From assembly GCA_017979445.1 (NCBI GenBank), contig CM030708.1, forward strand, positions 30,785,613 through 30,849,612: a DNA stretch of 64,000 bases. Direction: 5' to 3'. The number at the start of each line of letters is the position of its first letter. Within the stretch, counting starts at the first letter, position 1. Origin of the DNA: Akebia trifoliata (taxonomy: Eukaryota > Streptophyta > Magnoliopsida > Ranunculales > Lardizabalaceae). Position numbers and translations under genes: made by a program. Positions 20,026 through 30,651 of the stretch are shown one piece after another. Below the pieces are notes generated by a model that saw only the letters and a program-made list of their open reading frames with translations, made no database searches and had not been told where the DNA came from.

Positions 20026-22893
20026 TCAAAAAATTAGTAAAATATTATAATAGAAACCAAAAGAAGGAATTATCATTAAGGGATCTTTGCTCTCACATTC
20101 TTTTACTCGAGAACCTTCTACTTCTGATCTGAAAAGAGGCCTATTCAAATTTGGACATCTATCCACATTAACGTAGTCCACAGGACAATTTTGAAGAAAA
20201 CTTCCTCGGCAGATGCTAGTTAGACGATTTAACCCAAACAGTGTAATAGATTTTAACTGAGGTAGCAAACCTTCCTGATGATCCTCTGCTTCCTCTTCCT
20301 CATCATCTTCTATTGTAATTATTTCCACCAATTCTTTACACAACTCTACTTGCAAATGATATAGTCGTTGGAGATAGCGTGCTAAGCAGAATGAAAAGAG
20401 ACTCTTCAATTTATTGCATTTACTAATTTTCAAAACTTCCAAATTTCCGAAGGTTTTGGGGGATGATAACCAAACATAGCAGGAATCACATCTACTAATT
20501 GAAAGAACTTTCAAGAGGTTGAAACCCCTTACTGCATCTAAGTCTGTAAAACTGTTGAAACCATAGCAGGAATCTAAGACTAAATCAGTGGCTCTCTTGA
20601 ATAATACTTTAAGCCACTGCGACATCATCGGATTCCCTTTATAGATTTGGAGTATCCTCTTATCCCTCTTTCCCACAAAGCCCCTATATGGTTTCCACGG
20701 GTTATAGGCTTCTTCCTTAAAAGCAACACATACATGATAGTTCTTTAGATTTTCCCATGAACAGGACATTTCTGCAGACGCAACTCCCTCTATTGTTACC
20801 ATGATTTCTAGTTTCACCAGATTTGCCAATGATGCTACCTCTGACAAGCTAGCATTCCTTTGGCCTCCACTACTACTTGAACATTCCTCTTCCATGTCCC
20901 ATTTCTTAAAGCTTCCCCACATGTACAATTCTTCCAACTTAGTCAGCCTTGACAAAACCATTGGTGCAATTCTTGACAACCGTGTCGTCCTTGTCAAATC
21001 TAAGCACCTTAGATTGGTGAGATTACCAATTACATCCGGCAAACTCTTCATACCTCGAGGCGACATACGAAGTATTTCTAGATTCTTCAATTCTCCAAGT
21101 ACAGATATGTTAATCAACTCATGTTGCAGATTTCGCAGATACAAAGTCCGAAGGTTTGTGAGGTATCCAAGTGACTTTGGGATTGAGTTAAGAGAAGTGC
21201 GGCTTAGATCAAGGACAGTAAGTGCTTTAACCCTTTCAAAGAAATTATCTTGATTTATTTCTAAATTCTTACTTTTATTAAGTAATAGGGTTCGGAGTTG
21301 TGGGCATTCCAATGGACTTGTGAGCTCAATACATTCACTACACATAAATGAAATCCGCTTGTATCGGTTTAGTATCTCTGTCTCAGGCCACTTTCTCAAT
21401 CTTACCCCTGCTTTTGCCCAAAACCCATTGTCCTCATCTGATGCTATTGATATAGCGACATCCCGAACTACATCGTGCATTTGCACATGGTCGGTAGATG
21501 TAGGATGATCTATTAACAGACCACAAGCCTTTAATCTTGAAACATAAGTATACAGCTTGTTTGATGCTTCCTCCAAACTTCCATCTACGTTCAAAAACCC
21601 TTCTCCTATTCCATAATCTCTGATCTCACGAAAAGGAATATAGTAGTCCTCCGGGAAGAGGCAAAAGAACAAGAAACAGAGCTTGATTTCTGGCCCCTTC
21701 AAATGCTCGTAGCTGTATCTCAACGATCTGATCACTTCTGGAATTATACCTTCTAATTCAATCGGGTCAGAATTTTCTAATGCCCTTAATGCATTTTTCC
21801 ATTCAAATTCTTCCTCCAAATCTCTCAAAGTTGATGCTAGTGTGACGATTGCCAACGGTGCACCTTGACATTTTCTTACAATCTTCTCTGCAAGAGGAGC
21901 TAAACTAGTCCTTGAAACGACATCACCTGCTTTTGCTTTGAATAGAACCCGCGATTCATCTTCAGAGAGGGGTTCCACTTTGATTGCCGATTGAATTCCC
22001 ATTCCACGACAAACATCATGTATTCGTGTCGTGATGATGATTTTGCAACTCAAGTGTTCATCTCCAGTCGGAATTCCTATAACAGCAGCAACCTCGAATG
22101 TCGTCCACACGTCATCAAATATTATTAGAACCGAGTCCTCATCCTGCAACCTCTTGAGTAGTTTATTTGATCTTACTTGTGGAGCACAGTCAGACTCAAG
22201 TTTCAATCCCAACCTCTCGCCGATTTGATATTGAATTTTTGGGAAATCTGGGGAGTTGGACACGACCACCATTATAACTTTCTTGAAGAGTTGGCTTACT
22301 TCGGGTTTATTGTTTAGTTCATTGACAACAGTTGTCTTCCCAATTCCGCCCATCCCATACAGCCCGATTGTTCTGATGTGCTCGTCGTGTAATGCATCCA
22401 TGACTCGATTCATAACCAAATCCCTTGATCGCAACCCCACTACACAATCGGTCCGCACTGGTTCGACATTTGGAGGAGGTGGAACGTGAGCAACAGTACT
22501 GAAAGTTCCCTTCGCTTGGAGCTCATTGACAAGAAGTAACATCTGCACTGCTTGTTTACTTATCTGGCGACATGATCTCCAATCTGGACACAATCCCTTG
22601 AAACATCTCTTATTCTCACTCACTCTTTCCTCTAGACTCGTCATCTTCACCCCCATAGCGTCTACTTCTTCCAACCATTTAGCCACAGCTTCATTGATTT
22701 CTTCTAATCTTCCACGTGCCTCAACTACTGAATTTTGTACATCAATTCCCATTCTACTTAGACGATTCGCTTCATTCTTGAGGTTGACAATGTTCTTATC
22801 ATAATTTCTAAGATAAGAGATCTGACGCTTAAAAGGAACAAACAAACCCTTGATGGACTCAACCACGAAAGAAGACAAGAGTTCCAAGGCCAT
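20026..22893 (-). CDS. NLR-B: CC-NB-LRR resistance-type protein, altered C-terminus (955 aa)
   Basis: Single-exon CNL immune receptor, paralogue of A and C, starting MALELLSS at 22,893. The coiled coil covers about residues 25-85. Then come P-loop GMGGIGKTT (about 180), kinase-2 LIIFDDVW, RNBS-B CKIIITTR, CQGAPLAI, intact RNBS-D CFLFFCLFPEDY and MHD in QMHDVVRDVA, followed by LRRs. Two changes set it apart. First, an in-frame loss of about 32 residues after the RCD of a C-terminal LRR (near 20,490), a segment that in C reads EIDHLIRIDEETPQDSF and onward. Second, the stop codon used in C (TAA) is GAA here, so the frame runs 24 residues further (ECESKDPL...) into what is 3' UTR in C. All NB-ARC motifs are present and it may still be expressed. 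Confidence 0.92.
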   Translation of the reverse strand: MALELLSSFVVESIKGLFVPFKRQISYLRNYDKNIVNLKNEANRLSRMGIDVQNSVVEARGRLEEINEAVAKWLEEVDAMGVKMTSLEERVSENKRCFKGLCPDWRSCRQISKQAVQMLLLVNELQAKGTFSTVAHVPPPPNVEPVRTDCVVGLRSRDLVMNRVMDALHDEHIRTIGLYGMGGIGKTTVVNELNNKPEVSQLFKKVIMVVVSNSPDFPKIQYQIGERLGLKLESDCAPQVRSNKLLKRLQDEDSVLIIFDDVWTTFEVAAVIGIPTGDEHLSCKIIITTRIHDVCRGMGIQSAIKVEPLSEDESRVLFKAKAGDVVSRTSLAPLAEKIVRKCQGAPLAIVTLASTLRDLEEEFEWKNALRALENSDPIELEGIIPEVIRSLRYSYEHLKGPEIKLCFLFFCLFPEDYYIPFREIRDYGIGEGFLNVDGSLEEASNKLYTYVSRLKACGLLIDHPTSTDHVQMHDVVRDVAISIASDEDNGFWAKAGVRLRKWPETEILNRYKRISFMCSECIELTSPLECPQLRTLLLNKSKNLEINQDNFFERVKALTVLDLSRTSLNSIPKSLGYLTNLRTLYLRNLQHELINISVLGELKNLEILRMSPRGMKSLPDVIGNLTNLRCLDLTRTTRLSRIAPMVLSRLTKLEELYMWGSFKKWDMEEECSSSSGGQRNASLSEVASLANLVKLEIMVTIEGVASAEMSCSWENLKNYHVCVAFKEEAYNPWKPYRGFVGKRDKRILQIYKGNPMMSQWLKVLFKRATDLVLDSCYGFNSFTDLDAVRGFNLLKVLSISRCDSCYVWLSSPKTFGNLEVLKISKCNKLKSLFSFCLARYLQRLYHLQVELCKELVEIITIEDDEEEEAEDHQEGLLPQLKSITLFGLNRLTSICRGSFLQNCPVDYVNVDRCPNLNRPLFRSEVEGSRVKECESKDPLMIIPSFGFYYNILLIF
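22335..22357 (-). promoter_or_regulatory. Possible miR482/2118 target site in NLR-B P-loop
   Basis: Same P-loop-coding sequence as in A and C, complement TCTTCCCAATTCCGCCCATC. See the NLR-A entry for the reasoning. Confidence 0.45.
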
Positions 22894-23088
22894 CTTTGTA
22901 AATTAAACACTAAAGATCGATAAAGATGGAGAGCAGTAGCAGCAACAACACGAGTCCTGCTAGCACCAAGTGAATAAACTTCATCAGTCTTTACTTTTAA
23001 AACATGTCGAGAAAAAAAAATTAAAATTCTAGTAGAAACAGAAGAAAAAAATATATATTAAAGGCTTTGAAATGAAAATCTGTTATAC
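22894..23088 (-). promoter_or_regulatory. Proximal 5' flank of NLR-B
   Basis: Conserved with the same position in A and C; likely 5' UTR and core promoter. It is interrupted at 23,089 by a LINE tail, only about 195 bp from the start codon. Confidence 0.5.
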
Positions 23089-23596
23089 TTTTTTTTTTTT
23101 GATAAGTATCATTATATTCATGAAAATAAGGCTAGACCGGTCGAGATGACCAACCTAGCAGAACCTTACATAAGGAACTACTCACGAGAAATACAATGAA
23201 TCCCCTCCCAATTGTAAAGAAAGTCCTCAAAAAACAGCCCCCTAAACTCCTTATAAACTTTAGACCAACAAAACAAAAGACCCAAAATAGATACAAACAT
23301 GTCTGTGCAATCCATTTGTTTCCCTTCAAAGATGCGTCTATTCCTCTCCAGCCACACCCCCCAACAAATTGCGAATGGTGTAATGCTCCACAGAAGTCTC
23401 CTTGTGCCTCTAAAAGAATACCCGATTGACGGCCAACACGTGAAAAGGTCCTTTATTGTTTTTGGAAGACAAGTTAGGATTCCATACAACTTAAAGAATT
23501 GTGCCCAAATACCATGAGAAAATTTGCAATGAAGGAGAAGATGATCCGAGGATTCTCCATTTTCCATGCATAAGACACAATAGCTTGTCCCATGAT
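23089..23596 (-). mobile_element. Short 5'-truncated LINE tail in the NLR-B promoter region
   Basis: Reads on the minus strand from about 23,596 to a poly-T (+ strand) at 23,089-23,100. It encodes the zf-RVT end of LINE ORF2 (CVLCMENGESSDHLLLHC, then WSITPFAICWGVWLERN), stopping at 23,178. It is related to the LINE at 3,524-4,895. Units A and C lack it. No clean target duplication was found, and a few target bases appear missing. Confidence 0.88.
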
Positions 23597-23926
23597 ACCC
23601 TCTAAAACCCAGAGTTAAATAAATAAAATAAAATCCCTATCAATGATGTTAAAGAAACCATATTCCTCTAAGCTTTCATTCCAATATATCTTACACTGCA
23701 CTCTTTTGGATGATCTACGTATGGCTTTTGTTGGAGATTTCGGATGGTTTGACATGCATTTTAAGACAAAGGCTGACCCAAAGATTTAACAGTTTCAAAA
23801 AAGAAAAAGATAAAAATAGAGATTGAAGAGTTTGAAGATGATGAATCTTTGGCTGGAGGTTGAAGACAGGCTTTAATGGAGAGCTAGATAGGGAAGAGAA
23901 AGACAGTACGTGAAAATGTACATTTT

Positions 23927-23939
<13 letters not shown>
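23597..23939 (-). promoter_or_regulatory. Upstream flank of NLR-B, middle segment
   Basis: Collinear with 7,920-8,082 plus 12,902-13,070 in unit A and 63,400-63,740 in unit C. No gene. Confidence 0.6.
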
Positions 23940-23984
<45 letters not shown>

Positions 23985-24237
23985 CGGGCTGATTTGATGA
24001 AGCTCAATCACACTGAACAGATCGGAGAAAAACGGAGAGTAGAGTCGACTGTTTGCAACTCTTGTTGAACCAAACCAACTTTATTTCAGAACAGAGAAAC
24101 AACGATTGGTTGGTAAAAAGAAAATTAAATTTTTTTTTAAATTAAAATGTTTATTTTAATATATATATTTTTTAAATACACATGGCGCCATGCATACCAT
24201 TAGTTCAACAACTAGGCACATAAATTTGGAAACAGCA
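23940..24237. other. Unit-B-specific insert starting with an (AG)n microsatellite
   Basis: It interrupts the flank between CACACAAACACAA and CTTTATTCTGAATCC, which are adjacent in unit A. It starts with about 20 AG repeats (23,939-23,981), followed by about 255 bp of unrecognised sequence. Unit C has a different insert at the same point. Confidence 0.65.
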
Positions 24238-24532
24238 AATCTTTATTCTGAATCCATACACGCATGTGCTCTTATAAAATACAATAATCTTTAATATATG
24301 ATGTTTTTTAAGCAATCTCAGGCCTTTGAATGGTGACTGTAACGACTGTAACGTAAGTTTAAATGGTACTGGTACCACTAGATACTTCTATTATTGACAC
24401 GTCACAATATTACATCGCTACTGGGACTCAGTTATTGTGCTTTACTCGTACCTCCAGAGATTCCTTTTCAGAATCGTACCATTGCCAGCACCGAGTCCAC
24501 TGATGGGTGGCAATGTTCCAAAAATGACGAAG
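24238..24532 (-). promoter_or_regulatory. Upstream flank of NLR-B, distal segment
   Basis: Matches 13,065-13,345 of unit A. The part at 24,352-24,515 is the module that recurs at 28.8, 30.0 and 33.8 kb. Confidence 0.6.
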
Positions 24533-25171
24533 TCCGCGTGTGAATGGGTTGATTCCGGTTCGATTCGGTTCCAATGATATTTGAATCTATAACCTTATAT
24601 TTTATCGATTCAGATTTTTGTTAATTTCGATTTAGATTTTAAAATAAGTAGAACTAGAATCATAAAAAATCACGGGTATCCATTGATTTCGATTCTTAAG
24701 AATCGAATGAGAAAAATTATTTCAAAATCTTATATGAAAAAAAATTCCTTTTAAAAAATAACATATTATTTTTAAAGCATCAACTTAGTAATCATTTGTT
24801 CTACATGATAATTTAATGAATTCCATTTTTAAATATTAAAATTTATTTCTTTTACAAGTAATAAATTTAAAAAGATATGACTAATCTTAAGCTCAAATAT
24901 TTAATTTATATGAAATTTGAATAATTTTATATCATATATGTTAATTTTAAAATATAGAATTACCTTGAATCATGTATAATGTAAAAATAAATGACAAAAT
25001 AAATTGGTTCTAATTACCCACTGGTATTCATCGGATAGAACCTAATGGTTTCAGTTTCTATTGATTTTGTTCCATATTAAACCCGACTCTAATTAGTTCT
25101 AGTAAAAAAGGAATTGGAATCGGGGTTTTCGATTTCGATTCCGGGTAAATGGGTACCCATTGACACCCCTA
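24533..25171. mobile_element. hAT-like non-autonomous element, 639 bp
   Basis: Flanked by an 8-bp duplication TGACGAAG / TGATGAAG (24,525-24,532 and 25,172-25,179, one mismatch). Unit A has the uninterrupted flank. Imperfect terminal inverted repeats: TCCGCGTGTGAATGGG at the left, TAGGGGTGTCAATGGG (reverse complement) at the right. No coding capacity; ends rich in GGTTCGATTCGG-type words. Confidence 0.78.
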
Positions 25172-25653
25172 TGATGAAGTAAGTGGGTTTGATATTAGTC
25201 TAATTGGATTTGGGTCTATCAACCCGTTTAAACGATTATTAAATGAGTTGGGTTTGAGTTCTAAGTGTCAACCCGTTTAATCGATTTAGATACTTATTTT
25301 GTTATTAATGTATAATTTTAAATATGTCAATAAAATTTTAAACTACTCATTTTTTTTTTCTAAAATTTCACAGAACATTTTCATGACATTTTTTTTATTT
25401 ATCAAAATCTATAAAATATAAATAGTGTTTTAAGATATTTTTAAATTAATAAATGGTTAAGTTTTAGTTTGAAAAAGAAATTACCTTAATAAGTTATTTA
25501 TTTATATTTTTTTACTCCATTTTTTTCATTAAAATTTACAAGTACACAGTTTTTGACTTCTAATATTGGCAAAATGACCTTCAATAACATTTAAGATCTT
25601 ATCAAATAAAGCTATTATGTCTCATGTACTAATGAAAAATACTTTGCTTAGCC

Positions 25654-25693
<40 letters not shown>

Positions 25694-26079
25694 TACTTTC
25701 CTTACAAAGTTAGTAAGGAAAACTTCCTGACCACGTCACCTTATGGCATTCAAAAACATGATTTGATACCACATGGTTGTAAAGGAAAAAATTCTACGAA
25801 CTTTGAAAAAAAAATCAAAGGAAAATTATTTTTCACTATTGAACTTAGCTTACGGTTGTGTAATTTCAATTTTAGTATTTATATTTTATTGGGTTGATTG
25901 GATTGGCTCATTCCTCGTTAATATTCAATAATTGTTTAGTTATAATGATTTATATAAGATAAGGGGTGTGTAAAAAATATGGAATTATAATTATTTGACC
26001 TAAAAGTATATTTTTCAACATCACATACAGAAAACTAAAAGCAAGTGTTAATAAAAAGATGATGATGATTAACTAATGT
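25172..26079. other. Intergenic AT-rich stretch with (AAT)n
   Basis: The first about 170 bp continue the NLR unit flank (compare 13,345-13,500). The rest shows no gene. An (AAT)n microsatellite spans about 25,657-25,691. Confidence 0.6.
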
Positions 26080-26340
26080 TAACCAACCAACTACTCCAAA
26101 GGACTTTGGAGAATGGGAGAACTATGAATATAAGAGGGTTGCAAGGTTTAACTAGGGTATGACTCACCCATAAGGGTGGATAGATTAAAACCTACGATTT
26201 ATATGAACCAATGCTCTATACCATGCCAACCAACCAACTACTCCAAAACACATTTGTTGGAGAAGGGGAGAACTATCAATATAAACGGGTTGTGAGACTT
26301 AACTGAGGTATGACTCACCTGAGAGTGGAGGAGTATACAC
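26080..26340. repeat. Two-copy tandem repeat, about 145 bp
   Basis: The segments at about 26,080-26,190 and 26,225-26,335 both start with CCAACCAACTACTCCAAA and share GGGAGAACTAT and GGTATGACTCACC. Function unknown. Confidence 0.65.
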
Positions 26341-26749
26341 AGTCATCAACTGAAGTTTGAAATGTAAATTATTAATGAGAATGAAATAATGATATTTAAA
26401 GATATTTTTAAACTATAATTATATTATGATTAGATTCGGGAAAATTCGGCAATAAATGCTGAAAACGGAGTATGTTCCCCAAACACAATTTTTTTTATAT
26501 CGTGGGTGTCCCCAACTTTCAAATGGGACTACTCCCACGGTCATGCGCACCATCCTCTTAGAAAATCCTATGTGCAATAATAGGTTGAGTCATGGTTCAA
26601 CATGACCTAGAGGGTATCCCAAAGAAGTTCACAGCTTCATGGGTTTCAAAAGCATGACCCACCTCAAATGCTTGTCAAGTGCACAGCCACTAGGCCAACC
26701 CCTTGGGGTTTTCAAGCACATTTGACTTGCTTAGGATGCAAGAGTGAGT
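26341..26749. other. Intergenic, nothing recognised
   Basis: Unique-looking AT-rich sequence with no credible coding frame or element. Confidence 0.5.
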
Positions 26750-27036
26750 TACACATTTACTTCCTTATTGTTTATTTCAAATTTCTCCACCTTTATTGAT
26801 ATCAAAATTTTTTCAATATCTACAATGTAGCCATTGGTTCTGCCCTCCACTATGAACTAATTACAATCCAATGAAATTTATGGTAATCCAGATAGGTGCT
26901 TTCATTTTCCTCACAAGTCTTATCTCTAGCGCTTGCTTTATATTTAGTGATAGCTAGATTATAATGATCTTAAGTTCGGGTTCAAGCAAATCGAGTTGGC
27001 CGATGCATATGCTCGCACCCAACCCGATTTGAGTCT

Positions 27037-27040
<4 letters not shown>

Positions 27041-27066
<26 letters not shown>
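27041..27066. repeat. (TA)n microsatellite
   Basis: Thirteen TA repeats inside the first a module. The a' copy has a T-rich stretch instead. Confidence 0.9.
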
Positions 27067-27071
<5 letters not shown>

Positions 27072-27297
27072 CGAATCTGAGGCCGAACCAAAGCTAACCA
27101 TGCACAGACAGGATCCTAGGTCGGGTTTGAGTTTTGCCCACCCAAGTTGCAGCCCTACTTGACATATAAGGTAAAATAACTCTTGCTTTCCTAATAGGAA
27201 AAAAATGGCAAAATTTTTGTGGTTGGTGGAGCTTGATAGTACTGGTCAACAAGGAGGTACTTTAAAGTAAGCCACATGTTTACGTCGGTCAAGCTTG

Positions 27298-27989
27298 GTG
27301 CTGAGCAGGGCTACAACTGGAGCAAGTTGGGTCATGTTGGGGATCAACCTGCGCCCTTGCCCAACCCGACCTCAGGCATGAAAAGCTCAACCCGAACCCT
27401 AGCCAAGTCGGGTTAGTTCATTCATCATTAATACTAGGTAATTTAGCATTGGTAAAAAAAATTATAAAGATAAGTAGCGAGTAAAAGAATCATGTGTTTC
27501 AAAGTTTATATACGGAAAGTTATAAGCAAATTTAAAGAAAGAAGAAAAATAATCAGATTAACTACATTAATAATTTTTTATTAATAATCAAAATTTTCAA
27601 AAAAAGGAAAAAATATTTCTATGATAATGTAGAATTACACTTAAAACAAAGCATCAATAACAAAGCAATTATTTATCTAACGAAAATAATCATACATTAG
27701 TTTTGACAAATAGGTAAATAAAAGCATACATATTCAAATATGAATTATGAGTGTGAAAGAAATCAAGATAAAAAATACTTTTAAACTATAATCATATTAT
27801 GTTTGGGTTCAGGCAAATCGGGTTGGCCGATCCCTATGTCCACACCCAATCTGATTTGAGTCAAACATTATTTTTGTTGCCCGTACCCGAGGTTGAACTC
27901 AATCTAACTATGCCCAGCCATATCCTAAGGTTGAGTTCAATCCAACGGGTTCGGGTTTTGTACGCCCAAGTTGTAGCCCTAGTGCTAAG
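27298..27989. mobile_element. hAT-like non-autonomous element in module a
   Basis: Body 27,306-27,981 (676 bp) with terminal inverted repeats CAGGGCTACAACT / TAGGGCTACAACTT. The 8-bp target duplication is GTGCTGAG / GTGCTAAG at 27,298-27,305 and 27,982-27,989. No transposase coding. A partial relative with one end (GTTGCAGCCCTAC) lies at about 26,960-27,153. Confidence 0.78.
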
Positions 27990-28009
27990 CTTGCTGGGGA
28001 TTTGAGAGG

Positions 28010-28032
28010 AGGGGGGGGGGGGGGGGGGGGGG
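28010..28032. repeat. Poly-G tract
   Basis: A run of 20 or more G's at the start of module b0. Another poly-G lies at 34,630-34,649. Long G runs are slippage- and assembly-prone, so the length is unreliable. Confidence 0.85.
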
Positions 28033-30651
28033 ACAATGATCACCGAAAGAAATTTTAGCAAAGGTATTTTTATCCTCATTAGGTTTTCTAGGGTATTTAT
28101 ATTTCTAATTTTTGGTGAAAAGTTATTTTCTGTAATTATGAGTTTTTTCTTCATAGTAGAATTAGCGTGATTCGTGGACCTACTTCAATCTCGAGGGAAC
28201 CACTTGAAATCTCTATGTTTTCTAGGGTATTTTTAGCAAAGGTATTTTCTAGGGGGGGGACAATGATCACCGAAAGAAATTTTAGCAAAGGTATTTTTAT
28301 CCTCATTAGGTTTTCTAGGGTATTTATATTTCTAATTTTTGGTGAAAAGTTATTTTCTGTAATTATGAGTTTTTTCTTCATAGTAGAATTAGCGTGATTC
28401 GTGGACCTACTTCAATCTCGAGGGAACCACTTGAAATCTCTATGTTTATTTGTGTGATTGTAAAATCTCTTGTTTTTAATTAGATCAACAACTCAAAGTT
28501 GGCGAGTATCAAACATACATCTATGGTATCATCACCCAAAGACTTTATCTACTAAGTTAGCTGACAAGTGACACCTGTTTCATTTCTTACATTGTTGATC
28601 GATTGGTTAAACATATATTTAATTGTGCACATTCTAGAGATGAAATTTCTTAAATAAATAAAAAAATATACATTAAAATTTGATGTATTTTGCGGATTGT
28701 CTTCAAAAAATATATACATTTCTCAATAATTATATTTGTATATTTATTTTATAATTTCTTTCGAATATTGGATTTATTTAATAGGTATTAATGCTACTAG
28801 TACTACTACATATTTCTTCTCTAAACATATCACATCGCTTATGGGACCCAGACATAATTCTTTATTCGTATCATCATAAATTCCTGATAAGAAATGTAGG
28901 ATAGCCAGCACCGACTCCACCCACCACCACAAAAAATTTCAAAGAAAAAATTGAATAGATTTTTATTATGGTCCCAACTATATACTTGTGTCGAGTGGGT
29001 GAAAACGATATTATGTTCAACTAAAATTGTCTATAATTCATAGTCAAATTCGTTTAAATTATTTTCTAAATTTTATTTCCACCAATTGAGGATGAAAACA
29101 CGGTATGAACCTCAAGTGCATTTTGTCAATTTTTTAGAGGCCATTAGAAGAATAAATCATTCATGCCTTACTTGATATATGGAATTGAATACTTAGACTT
29201 ACGTAAGATGCAATAATGAGTGAATCATTATCTTTTTTATTGTTTGTTTCAAATTTCTCCACCTTTTTCAATCTCATCTTTTTGTTATAGTATAAACAAC
29301 ACAGCTAGAACCATCCACTATGACCCAATTACAATAAATTACAATCCTACGAAATTTAAGGTGATCTAGTTAGATTAATTGTTTCACAACCCCATGATAA
29401 GTGCTTTCATTTTTCTCGCAAGTCTTATCTCAAACGTTTGCCTTATATTTAGCAAACGATCCCCGAAAGAAATTTTAGCAAAGATATTTTTATCCTCATT
29501 AGGTTTTCTTGGGTATTTATATTTTTAATTTTTGGTGAAAAGTTATTTTCTGTAATTATGAGTTTTTTCTTCATAGTAGAATTAGCGTGATTCGGGGACC
29601 TACTTCAATCTCGAGGGAACCACTTGAAATCTCTATGTTTATTTGTGTGCTTGTAAAATCTCTTGTTTTTAATTAGATCAACAACTCAAAGTTGGCGAGT
29701 ATCAAACATACATCTATGGTATCATCACCCAAGGACTTTATCTACTAAGTTAACTGACAAGTGACACCTGTTTCATTTCTTACATTGTTCATCGATTGAT
29801 TAAACATATATTTAATTGTGCACATTCTAGAGATGAGATTTCTTAAATAAATAAAAAAATATACATTAAAATTTGATGTATTTTGCGGATTGTGTTCAAA
29901 AAATTTATACATTTCTCAATAATTATATTTGTATATTTATTTTATAATTTCTTTCGAATATTGGATTTATTTAATAGGTATTAATGCTACTAGTACTACT
30001 ACATATTTCTTCTCTAAACACATCACATCGCTTATGGGACCCAGACATAATGCTTTATTCGTATCATCATAAATTCCTGATAAGAATTGTAGGATAGCCA
30101 ACACCGACTCCACCCACCACCACAATAAATTTCAAAGAAAAAATTGAATAGATTTTTATTATGGTCCCAACTATATACTTGTGTCGAGTGGGTGAAAACG
30201 ATATTATGTTCAACTAAAATTGTCTATAATTCATAGTCAAATTCGTTTAAATTATTTTCTAAATTTTATTTCCACCAATTGAGGATGAAAACACGGTATG
30301 AACCTCAAGTGCATTTTGTCAATTTTTTAGAGGCCATTAGAAGAATAAATCATTCATGCCTTACTTGATATATGGAATTGAATACTTAGACTTACGTAAG
30401 ATGCAATAATGAGTGAATCATTATCTTTTTTATTGTTTGTTTCAAATTTCTCCACCTTTTTCAATCTCATCTTTTTGTTATAGTATAAACAACACAGCTA
30501 GAACCATCCACTATGACCCAATTACAATAAATTACAATCCTACGAAATTTAAGGTGATCTAGTTAGATTAATTGTTTCACAACCCCATGATAAGTGCTTT
30601 CATTTTTCTCGCAAGTCTTATCTCAAACGTTTGCCTTATATTTAGTGCTCG

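Noticed and set aside
27861..28397. Near-identical short proteins on both strands of modules b0 and b1
   Set aside because: They are identical because the DNA is duplicated; b2 and b3 do not preserve them.
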